From contig BCJC01000009.1 of assembly GCA_001600175.1 (NCBI GenBank), forward strand, positions 620,001-684,000: a stretch of 64,000 bases of DNA. Direction: 5' to 3'. Below the pieces are notes generated by a model. It saw only the letters and a program-made list of their open reading frames with translations, ran no database searches and was not told the DNA's origin. Positions 55,492 through 64,000 of the stretch are shown one piece after another. This DNA comes from Erythrobasidium yunnanense. Lineage: Eukaryota; Basidiomycota; Cystobasidiomycetes; Erythrobasidiales; Erythrobasidiaceae. Numbering within the stretch: position 1 is the first letter of the stretch; every line of letters starts with the position of its first letter. The translations under genes were made by a program, and so were the position numbers.

Positions 55492-56167
55492 ATGAAGCTT
55501 TGCGCGTCGACCTTGCAGCCAATGCTGCTGATAGTATCGCTGCTCCTGCTAGGCTGGTCAAACCTGGCTACGGCTACCAACGTTACTTCAACGACGGACT
55601 ATGGCTTTGGTCCACTCTGGGTGTCGTATACTCCCGACACATTGTCAAGATGCACAAACGTCAGTTTCACGTTCGGCGGAGGCCTAGGACCCTGTTCTAT
55701 AGGTGCGCCCTGTCAGCAGATGCTTTACTGCCTGGTAGCCTGGCTAACTATCATCGCTTGAAATGCTATATAGCATCGGTCAATGCTGCCAACGTCTCTG
55801 CCAACATCCCTCTGGAGACAAACACTACAGCAGAATGGCAAATCGAGCTTTCGATGCGTAGTCACGTCGCATTCAACGTTACGTGAGTAGTCTCTCCATC
55901 TTCCCTGACCGTGACAGGTATGCTGAAGGGCCTTTCTGCCTCCATAACAGAGCACGCACAGGTGCATCCGTGCAAACTCCCTTTCTTGAGGTCAAGGGAG
56001 ACGACAAGTCCTGCGCCAATGATACGGCGTATACCCTGAAACCTACGGACAGCCCAAGTGGAGCTAGCATCACCGCGAATGCACGATCAGGGCATGTCGT
56101 AGCCCTTACCCTGGCAGCTGGTCTGGCAGGCTCCCTGATGTTGTATCGAACTCGCTCTACGTATTAA
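55492..56167 (+). CDS. Secreted or type I membrane glycoprotein of unknown function
   Basis: Three exons. The start MKLCASTLQPMLLIVSLLLLGWSNLATA is a strong signal peptide. The mature part has several N-glycosylation sequons (NVTSTTD, NVSFTFG, NVSANIP, NTTAEW, NVT) and paired cysteines (CTNVS, GPCSI, PFCLHN, KSCAN), a pattern for a cell-surface domain. It ends with HVVALTLAAGLAGSLMLY, a single hydrophobic segment followed by a short basic tail (RTRSTY), so membrane or GPI attachment is likely. The two introns (after GPCSI and after AFNVT) keep frame. Starts about 120 bases after the stop of the previous gene, so the promoter must be short. Confidence 0.6.
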
Positions 56168-56266
56168 GTCTACGTACATTATGCATACAACAATCGTATT
56201 TTCCCTGCCTTTGTCGTTTGATGCTGTCTTGCAATTGCTTGCTCTTTCACCCACCCTCATCTGAGA

Positions 56267-57055
56267 ATGTCAGCTTCATCCTTCTGCGAATGCAGCTGCC
56301 TGACTGCACGTCGCTCCATCGTGTCTTCAAGGCCTTCTTCGTCGGCCAGGCTGTCCAGAGCAGGTTCTTGCCAGCAGCAGCGGACTGCTTCAACATCTTC
56401 GCAAAATAGGCTGCGTCCAGCTCGCGGCTGGGTTCTTCCAGACTTCCAGGCTGCGAAACGAGCTGTGAATCTGCCTCCACCAAGGATACAGAAGTTCGAA
56501 AGCAAGGTAGACGAACGAAGAAACCTTTGGGCAATTTTCCGTACAAATTGCTGATACTCGCTTGAACAGGTGCTTTTACCGAGCGGAGGGCATCTGACTA
56601 TCTACGGAACAACACCTCGTCCTTCCATACCCATCACGCGCGATACTGCGACTCATCCATTATGGTCGTTCCCTTCGACGAAAGCAGCTCGAGGTGCAGG
56701 TCAGGACGATGAAGACGAGGGCGGTAGATTAGGAAGATTCGCAAAGAAGTATGCTCAAGCTGGTAGCATTTCGAGGGAGCAAGCAGAGACAGCAAAAGAT
56801 ATGGGAGCTGCCAGCGGAGGCGCAGGCAACACCGACACAGGAACGCAAGCTGCTGTAGCAGCGCAAGAACAAGCCAAGAAGAAGAGTGATACTGAGAAGG
56901 TTGCCGCAAAGCGAGTGGAACTGGTCCCAGAGCGAGACGACCTGTTCGATCTGACCTTGGAGGGTGAAGTCTATGTCGAATCGAAGCACAAGGTAGTGGA
57001 AGAGAGCAGCAAGAAGGGCAAAGGCAAAGCTGCTAAGAAGGGAGGAAAGAAGTAG
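56267..57055 (+). CDS. MRPL36: Mitochondrial large-subunit ribosomal protein bL31m
   Basis: Two exons (56267-56506, 56570-57055) give 241 residues. The N-terminus has a presequence-like Ser/Arg-rich stretch (TARRSIVSSRPSSSARLSRAG). The bL31 core spans the intron: PPPRIQKFESK then VLLPSGGHLTIYGTTPRPSIPITRDTATHPLWS, matching bL31m (VILSDGSTFT...TTSPR...DTxxHPLWNP). A helical, charged extension follows (GRLGRFAKKYAQAGS and a Lys-rich end KGKGKAAKKGGKK), longer than in bacteria but usual for fungal mitoribosomal proteins. It would act in mitochondrial translation. The Lys-rich tail is unlike the yeast protein. Confidence 0.8.
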
Positions 57056-57134
57056 CATGTTGTACATACCAAGACACTATCGCATTTCAGCTGTCTTTTG
57101 GCTCTTTTCCTTTCATCCATCCACTTTATTCGCT

Positions 57135-59533
57135 ATGTCTGGGCTGTATGCAGGCATTACATTCTCGAAAGGCGGCACCAACGCTGCTGGCGACGAGCAT
57201 ACTGCGGCCAGTCAAGCGTCCGCGACCGATAAAGCAGATGCTGCCAGATTAGAGCAAGAAGCAGCAGCGTACGCGGCGAAACAAGCTGAACAAGCCGCGA
57301 AAGATCAGGCAGACGCACAGAAGAAAGCAGCCCTCGCTTTTGGTCCCGCTATCAGGCGCAAACCTGCTGGCCAGGCTTCGAAAGCAAAGACCGGCAATGT
57401 CTTTGCGGCTGCTTCGACGTCTACGCTTGTCACTCCTCAGTCTCTCTACACTTCCTCTACTTCTACTCCCCAACATCAGCAATCTACTTCAGCCGTTCTG
57501 ATCTCAGCTCCAGCGGTACCATCTGGATCTGTCGCTGCATCATCTAGCACTGCAGCACCTACGCATGTCCTTACAGGAAGAACCCTGATTGTCCCTCCGA
57601 GCATGACTTTGGACGGCGACGACGATATCAACGGCTTCAAGAGCACTGCAGCTGGAAAGAAGGCCGCTAACAAGGCAAAGAAGCGCAGTAAGAAGAACAA
57701 GAAGGAGGAAGATCCAAGTCTGGCATGGAATGCAGAGTATAATCCAGCGAGACCTACCGACTATGTGTGTAAACCTGTCCTAGGCCGGATGACCTGGCCG
57801 CGACTTGCTTTTCACTAGCGTGAAAGACATGCTTGCTGATCAGAGTAATTCGTTACACACACCAGAATGAATACAAAGCCTATGCGAAAGCCGCCAGAAC
57901 GGAACGCAGAACACAACTCCGTCGAGAGAAGGAGAGGCAAAAACGCCTCAAAGAAGCCTACAACGAATCGGGAAGCAGCGATTACACCGATTCCGACGAA
58001 GACTCGGACGAAGAGCGTAGAAGAAGGATTGCCAAGGCGAATAGTGGGTCGCCATCCATGCGTGCTCCGAGAACATAAACTGACGACTGCACCTAATTTT
58101 GCCTGTCAGACCGCTTCTTCGCTCCTCCAACGACATATGATGAATCTGGTGCAAGTATGCCCGCTTCTGTAGATGCCAATGCCGCATTAGCTGCCGCTTT
58201 AAAAGCTGCTGCCAACATACCCATCGACATCAACGAGGACGATGATGACGATCCATACCGTGCGGAAGTCGTGCCGCCTGCAATACAAGCACAGCAAGAT
58301 GCAATCAAGCCGCAAGAGGCTGCTATTATGATCGAAGAAGCGGAAGACACGTCAGAACCGGTAGTGGTGACCGAGGCTGCAGCGGATGACTGGGCAGCTT
58401 GGGCTGCTGCGCCAAAGGTAGACGATGATCCTTGGGCTCGTAGACAAGCTCTAGCTAGCGGGGTCGCTGCCTCTAGCACCTCAGGCAGCCGAGCGCTTCC
58501 GTCCTCAGATGCTGCACCTCAAGTCGCAGCTCAGCCTTTCCTACAGTTCCATGAGTCTTCTTCAGCAGCTGCTGCGTCTGCTGAACCAGGTTTGACCGCC
58601 TCTGCAGCCTTCGTGCCTTTCTCGTCGCCTTTACCTCTCCCTTCCGCCCTTGATCATCTAGCTCCCATACCTGGCTTAGGTCCCACACCGTCCGTATCTC
58701 CGTCACTTTCGCCAGCTTCGGTACAACCTGTCATACCGCCTGTAGCTCCGGCGCCTGCCAGCACAAGCGTCTCCATCGAAGAAGCACAGGCTAAAGCACG
58801 AGCCATTGCTGCTCGATTGGCGATGTTCAAGCAGCCCGCTGCAGCAACTGCCAGCACGTCGAACTCAGGCATGACACCTCTCTTCAATACCGATGATCCT
58901 ATTCCCGGTCTCGGTGGTCCGTCTACGCAAAGTTCCGCGGCTCCTCAAGAACCGAAAGAGCCTACTAATCCGGAAGATTTCGCTAAGAATCTGATGGCTA
59001 AGTATGGTTGGACCAAAGGTCAAGGGCTTGGAGCCAGTTCACAAGGGATAGTGAATCCGCTTGCCCTATCCAATGCGAATGACGGCAAGAAAGGCGGCAA
59101 GGGCAAAGGCAAACAACAGGAGAGCTCAAAGCCAGCAGGTCATACCAAAGTGCTCGGCATGGCTACCGCCAAAGGTCGAGTTGTCTCCGACATCAAGACA
59201 GAAAAGGACAAAGCCGAGAAGGAAAAGTATGGCGAGCCGTCACGCATAGTCTGCTTGAGCAATATGGTCGGAAGAAACGAGGTCGATGCAGAGCTAGCTG
59301 AAGATGTTGCCGGAGAAGCAAGGAAGCTGGGCGTGCTGGAAAGCTGCTTCGTCCATGTCATGCCCGCGTACGTCTCAGATGAAGAGTCTGTCCGCGTATT
59401 CGTGGTCTTCTCTGGCCTGGTGGGAGCATGGAAAGCTGTCAAGGAGTTTGATGGGAGATTCTTTGGGGGCAGGACGGTCACGGCCAAGTTCTACGACGAG
59501 AGAGCATACGATGCGCGGGCTTTGCATTTATAG
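57135..59533 (+). CDS. RBM17: Splicing factor SPF45/RBM17 (G-patch and UHM)
   Basis: Three exons (57135-57764, 57866-58043, 58110-59533) give 743 residues. The start MSGLYAGITFSKGG matches the conserved SPF45 N-terminal LYAGIxF motif. A long disordered region with Ala/Gln and acidic stretches follows (SLAWNAEYNPARPTDYNEYKAYAK is typical of the family). The G-patch reads NLMAKYGWTKGQGLGASSQGI. The C-terminal UHM/RRM is RIVCLSNMVGRNEVDAELAEDVAGE, then HVMPAYVSDEESVRVFVVF, EFDGRFFGGRTVTAKFYDE, where the RxF-type ligand loop is GGRTV. UHM domains bind tryptophan-containing peptides of SF3B1 and U2AF. It acts in 3' splice-site choice. The protein is longer than the human one because of the linker. 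Confidence 0.93.
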
Positions 59534-59980
59534 GTATGCAGCATGCTTTGGGCGTCACCATCCAGCTGAATTTTGCCCAGCCTCTCAGAAGCTTCGAAGA
59601 AACCTTAGGCAATGTTGCTGGTCAATCTTCCGAGCAACGATGACGACGACTGTCATACTTCGCGCGTCATGAGCCTGAACTACTCTGACTAAAGTCTTCC
59701 ACTTCCACGACGATGGAAGTCTCGATCGCGTTCGACTCCAATAATACGGAAGTTGGAAGATGCCGGCCTGAGTGAAAAATTCGCGACTATTGTCTCTTCC
59801 TCTTGACTTCGTTCTCATCATTTCATTCTTCATTATTCTATTCCTAAACTGACTACACTGATTTCATATTAAATCCCTTGGACAAGCTTGGCCTGGTTCG
59901 ACCTTATTACTCACCCTCGCCGAGCGTGTGTCACATCTTACGACCCTAAGCAATTATCCTGCTGTTCACCACTCGGATCA
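59534..59980. other. Intergenic region after SPF45
   Basis: A spacer containing 3' untranslated sequence and AT-rich DNA around 59800-59870 (ttattctattcc). Short frames on both strands have no support. Confidence 0.4.
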
Positions 59981-59989
59981 TTGGCACAG

Positions 59990-61670
59990 CACTCAATAAG
60001 ACACGAAGACTTTTTTTGGCAGCCGATTCAGAAAAAGAGGATATCGCGCATCTTGCCTTACATAGTGCGGCGGCCTGGCAGGCACAGGCTACATCGCTAG
60101 AGACCGTGCGAGCCCAGATGGTGGCCTCGAATGGCAAAGTATTCGCCAATCTGATTGCTGCTTTCTCCGAAGAGATGGCAGCTGCCGACTAGAGACAACT
60201 ACGATCTGCTGCCTTGCTGCACGACTGCGAGCAGGTCTCGCTGTCAGCCGACTACCTCCCGGATGCGACCGGCGCGATGGTGATGATGGTGGACTCTGCC
60301 AAAGTGTACGACGAGCAGAGCGCACTGTTCTTGCGATGCCTCAAGCGTCATATTGGTCCCAATCTTCCGATCTCGTAGCGGGATCGCCATCCAGTCCACC
60401 CTAGTCGACATTAATTTGACACCGTCTATGAACGAGCGAGAAGCGCAAGGGACAATTGCGCAAAGGTGGAGGGCCGGCTCAGCTAATATACACGCGGAGG
60501 GTACTAACAGGGGAACGCAACAGCGTCCGCCAAATTTGCGCTGACCAGGAAAACGCGTGCCGCCGAAGAGAACGTACACAGGATTCGACAACTGGAAAGC
60601 TACATCCTCGCAGTGAGTGAGATGGACATTGGCCGTAGACATTACTGAGGCGATGGTCGCAGAACGGCCTTCCGCTCCCTGCTCGGCACACGATGTACGA
60701 GAGCCCAGCTGAAACGGGAAGCGGGGCCGAGGCAGGAGACGCAGTCGCTGACGTTGCTGTCGATGTGGGGTACTACTCTGAGATTGGCCAGCCCAGTCAG
60801 GGAACCTACATCCCGGACAGCTGCTATGCTGCGAATACATACCAAAGCTGGTATTGGTCACCACAGGGTGAGACTGGCACCTCGGACGGATATCCGCAAG
60901 TCGCGTCCACGAGCTCCAGCAGCGGGGGTTCGCCAATCGTGTTCATGAGGCAAGGTCTGAGGTTAAAGAGCAGAAGCCGACATGGTTTACGTACTCATAC
61001 GACGAGCCCGCTACGGTAGTCAGAAGACATCAGGCTGGGTACAAGCCCTCACTGTGCTCTCCCGAGCATGCCAAGTTTTCGTCGCCTCGTAATGAACGAG
61101 AAATTCAGGCCCGACACAGGCACACTGGAACCTATCACGAGCGACATACCAGCCGTAGAAGAGCTGGGTCTATGGTATCAAACTGGTGCTATATGGAGAC
61201 AAGCAACGAGGCGCTGCTTCTACACTTCGGAGCCGGTCTGCAGAAGCTAGACATCGAAGGATGGGTACCTTGGGATCTGGACCTCAGCGACAAAGAAGGG
61301 TGCTTCGAGCTGTAGGATGCCATTCAATTTCATCGTCAAAGCACGCCCGTACATAGATAGCTATATGTGCGTCCCAAATCGCCAGATCCCCGACTGAGCA
61401 TGTTCTTTTCCTACCTCACCACGCAGCAACTACTCAATCACAACTCCGTGACCGCTTGGAGTCGGAAGTCCTGCTGAGTGACATGCCGGAACCCATCGAT
61501 GCAGTGACTGACGAAAGAGCCGATGAGGGACAAGGTGTGACAATGATGCTACCGCTAGTCGCATTGCCACTGACTCCACCGACGACGCTACGTACTGTAG
61601 TCCAGCGAGTACCTCCGACTCTGCCAGGCCCTAGCCAAGAAGGACGATCAGGTAGCGCTCGCAAGACATA
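59990..61670 (+). pseudogene. Possible eroding or multi-exon orphan gene
   Basis: A run of plus-strand open segments with protein-like composition but no continuous model. Segment one (about 59990-60378) reads TRRLFLAADSEKEDIAHLAL, SLETVRAQMVASNGKVFANL, then an in-frame TAG at 60190 after EEMAAAD, and continues in the same frame RQLRSAALLHDCEQVSLSADYL to NLPIS. Next come a helix-like frame (RKTRAAEENVHRIRQLESYILAV, near 60550-60640), an acidic frame from 60693 (MYESPAETGSGAEAGDAVAD), an open frame about 60870-61315 ending DLSDKEGCFEL, and one at 61456-61671. These could be exons of one gene, but I could not join them with sound splice sites, and one stop falls inside a long frame. No known family. 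Confidence 0.3.
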
Positions 61671-62651
61671 ACATCCTGTTCTGGTGCCGACAGAGATGCC
61701 CGTGACTCGATGTCTAATATCTGGAGCTTCTAGAAAGGTGAGGGCTAGCTAATACCGTATATCTGGCGTGCGCTGACGAGGTGGTTGTCCAAAGCACAAA
61801 TATGTCCAGCTGAAGTGTCACCTAGGCGGCGACCGGGAAGACGTCTGCTGCCATCAGCTCGTCGCGCTGGTGGAGGTCTGTAACCTGTGAGAAATGCTTT
61901 GAGGTTGAAAGCGTCTGTGACTGACGGAAAGTGAAGGCAAATTTGGGAAGAATACATCCAGTATCTGGAAATTAAGGACGCACGCTCAGCGGTACAAGTG
62001 TCACACCTGTGCCATCAAAGGAAAGGCATCGCAAGCGACCATGTCACAGTGAAAGACGCAAGTAGTAACACCTCGGGGAAGAAATGCGCTAGGAAGGTAA
62101 GCCGCACGGCACTGGGGAAGGCATCGCCAAGGAAGTCCCACGGCCAACGATGATATGGGCTGAGGACAAACGCAGCCTTGGGCTGTTCAGGCTGGACATG
62201 CCGAACGATTGCTCGCACACTCCTCGGTGCCCAGACCGGGTGCACATCGCAAAAAACATCACGTTCGGAGTAGTTGAAGGAGTGGAAGCTGATAGGATAC
62301 GCGGAACTTGAGGGTTTGGAATGGGTCGAGCGTACCCAGACCAGGTGACAATGACTGCGGCGGGAGCGATACCCCTGTAAAATACAGTGGTAGAAGTAGA
62401 AGGTAAGCAGTCCCTTGTGAATTGATCTTCAAGAGCTGACCTCGATCCATCACGCATGCATCGCATGCCTTGGCGGCAGCCGCCTTCACCGAGGTCAAGC
62501 CTAGCCATCTCTGTGAGGAACGCGGAAGGGCCTGAAGAAGCCATCAGGAGATCGACTCGTTCATTCAAGGTCTTAGCTTGGTTATGTAAGATCAGCAGCC
62601 TCCATGTGAAAGCCCGAAAATAGGATCGTCATGAGTTTTCTTTCCAAGTTC
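61671..62651. other. Gene-poor region
   Basis: Nearly 1 kb with only overlapping short frames. The longest, on the minus strand at 62089-62568 (MNERVDLLMASSGPSAFL), has no motif and an unusual Cys/Met/Pro mixture, so it is not called. The region adjoins the eroding segment and may be part of the same degraded stretch. Confidence 0.35.
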
Positions 62652-63410
62652 TCAAGCAGGATGCTGCATAATTACGGTCTCGAAGTCGTCCGTCTCATCT
62701 GTTTCTTGACCATTCATATCTTTCTTCTTGTACGTCAACTTGAAATCGCCTTTCTTTACGAAACCATGCTTCGCGTAGAGCTTCTGGGCAGCAGGTACGG
62801 AGCCTAATAGCGTTGGCATGCCTTCAGACTTGGCTTGCTCTAGTCCCCATTGAATGAGCGCAGATGCTACTCCTTGTCGACGAAAAGCTGGGTCTGTAGC
62901 GATAGCTACGAGAGACCTTCGTACAGGGAGTCAGCTAGCTTTTAATCCGTCGGCCACACTACATACCACGTCCTCCCAGTCCCCACAGCTTGTATATCGG
63001 CCTTTGTCAGTTCGCGAAGAAAGTGAGCTTCGGCTTCAGGGTCCAGTTCTTGGTCTCTCTGGCTCTCGTCGACTTGTTGTTGTACGTATTGCTTTAATTC
63101 CTCGTTACGGTGCCATACAGCGACGCCCGCTATCTGGCCATTTGCGTTCGTGGCTTTCTTCATGATATGTTTCCTTTGGCTTTGCAGACGCTTGACCGTG
63201 TTGGCGACTATCTCTTCCTCGGTGACATTCGTTAATCGTCTGTGATGAGGTCTGATGTAGCGGTTGACTGGCACATGGATGTCAACCTGCGGGCTTCGAG
63301 GTACCAGCGAAAGCACAAGCCTGACTGTCAGAATTAATGAATGATTTGCGGTTGATGGCGGCGCATTCCGCCATATCAGAGTCTTCGACATCACTGATAA
63401 TCCATGCCAT
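62652..63410 (-). CDS. GNAT-family N-acetyltransferase
   Basis: Three exons on the minus strand (63410-63317, 63267-62958, 62916-62652) give 222 residues in frame. The start MAWIISDVEDSDMAECAAINRKSF has the beta-1/alpha-1 pattern of GNAT enzymes. It continues with NRYIRPHHRRLTNVTEEE, the strand AGVAVWHRNEEL, and the acetyl-CoA-binding motif A in LVAIATDPAFRRQGVASALIQWG (RxxGxA), followed by GSVPAAQKLYAKHGFVKKGDFKL (motif B). The C-terminus ends ETVIMQHPA. GNAT enzymes move an acetyl group to an amine; the substrate cannot be assigned here. A frame starting further upstream at 63520 was rejected because its N-terminus does not match the fold. Confidence 0.82.
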
Positions 63411-63625
63411 TGCGATGAAAATGGTAGGTGAATAATCAAGAGCGAGTCAAGCAGCACGCGTGGAGCCGACCTATAAAAAGGCAAGACCGCGTTATCAGGC
63501 ACGGCAAGCTGAATTACCACTGTTTCTTTGCAGCCAAGCTTTCAATAGTAGATGATAACTTTTACACGATACCGGTACATAGGTCTTTTGACCATTTTGG
63601 CGGAATCCAGTCATTTTGTCGAAGT

Positions 63626-64000
63626 TTACGCCTCTTCCTCCTTCATGTCGCGATCACCGTTGGTAGCCTCTCCACCAAGCTCTACAGCATCAGTACCTCC
63701 ATAGGCTGCATCCTTGACAGCCCCTCCGCCTGTAGAAGCGCCGGCAGGGCCGAACTCCTTCCATCTGGCATTGAAAGCGAGGCCAAGAGGTCTGCCGCCG
63801 TACTGATAGCCTTGGAATTTGGCTGGCACAACATAGATGATGGTCAGTCCTTGGTACCCGATTTTGCTGCACGGATGAAGCTCACCGATAGCAGTTTCAG
63901 CCTCTTCGATGCTGCTGAATTGCACGACACCGGATCCTCTTGATCTGCCGTTCTCCCATAGGACCTCAGCATGCTCGACTGTACCGGTTGTCTGGAACAA
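63626..64000 (-). CDS. C-terminal RRM of an RNA-binding protein, cut by right edge
   Basis: The gene enters from the right end on the minus strand. The visible part reads LFQTTGTVEHAEVLWENGRSRGSGVVQFSS, IEEAETAI, then after an intron with gtgagc donor AKFQGYQYGGRPLGLAFNARW, the RNP1 (SRGSGVVQF) and C-terminal strand of an RRM. The pattern LFxxxGxVExAEVLxENGRSRGxGVVQF with GRPLxLxFNARW is typical of the third RRM of Gbp2/Hrb1-like SR-type mRNA export proteins. A Gly/Ala-rich acidic tail follows (GAVKDAAYGG, GDRDMKEEEA). The N-terminal RS and first RRMs would lie outside the window. Confidence 0.82.
   Translation of the reverse strand: MFQTTGTVEHAEVLWENGRSRGSGVVQFSSIEEAETAIGELHPCSKIGYQGLTIIYVVPAKFQGYQYGGRPLGLAFNARWKEFGPAGASTGGGAVKDAAYGGTDAVELGGEATNGDRDMKEEEA

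Noticed and set aside
60244-60936. 230-residue minus-strand frame
   Set aside because: Composition is Ser/Arg/Pro/Cys-mixed with no motif; the plus strand of the same area has the more protein-like segments.
62089-62568. 159-residue minus-strand frame in the gene-poor region
   Set aside because: No domain, no splice partner, no supporting context.

Overview
The window looks like a compact, intron-rich fungal nuclear genome, most likely a basidiomycete. About 32 genes are packed at roughly one per 2 kb on both strands. Most are split by introns of about 45-85 nt with GT...AG borders. There is no operon structure, no CRISPR array, no rRNA, and no recognisable LTR, LINE or DNA-transposon coding region. 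The only RNA-gene candidate is a tRNA-Ser-like sequence. Fungal marker families are present: HAM1, UBR7/Mlo2, a FluG-type glutamine synthetase, a secreted protein resembling the DUF7729 family, and a MUG113/T5orf172-like protein. Short introns and high gene density would suit a small-genome basidiomycete such as a pucciniomycete, but that placement is inference. All gene models are my own conceptual splicing; I summed exon lengths and checked phase where exon coordinates are given.

Layout. 0-13 kb: a gene cut by the left edge, peroxiredoxin Q, UBR7/Mlo2, a disordered protein, complex I NDUFS7, glutaredoxin, then a tandem pair of lineage-restricted serine-rich paralogues. 12-25 kb: a disordered protein, a large SNF2 ATPase with a long serine/acid tail (13565-19651), golgin RUD3 head-to-head with VMA22, homoserine dehydrogenase, tRNA-Ser-like locus. 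25-35 kb: FluG-type glutamine synthetase (17 exons), mRNA capping enzyme, PDCD5 head-to-head with a TOPORS-like RING protein, T5orf172/GIY-YIG-like protein. 35-48 kb: secreted GPI-type protein, orphan genes, HAM1-like protein, MFS transporter, F-box protein. 49-59.5 kb: aldehyde and alcohol dehydrogenases diverging from one 723-bp promoter region, a disordered protein with a cysteine-rich C-terminus, a secreted membrane protein, mitochondrial bL31m, splicing factor SPF45. 59.5-64 kb: a gene-poor stretch with what looks like an eroding host gene, a GNAT acetyltransferase, and an RRM protein cut by the right edge.

The genes are mostly independent housekeeping functions. The clearest functional unit is the divergent alcohol/aldehyde dehydrogenase pair, which would together convert ethanol to acetate. 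Two other head-to-head pairs (PDCD5/TOPORS-like, 30 bp between start codons; RUD3/VMA22, 100 bp) must share promoter DNA. The best candidates for something undescribed are about eight SUMO-interacting-motif-like modules in the tail of the SNF2 protein, and the tandem orphan paralogues, which share a nearly invariant 118-nt block. I see no convincing novel multi-gene system.
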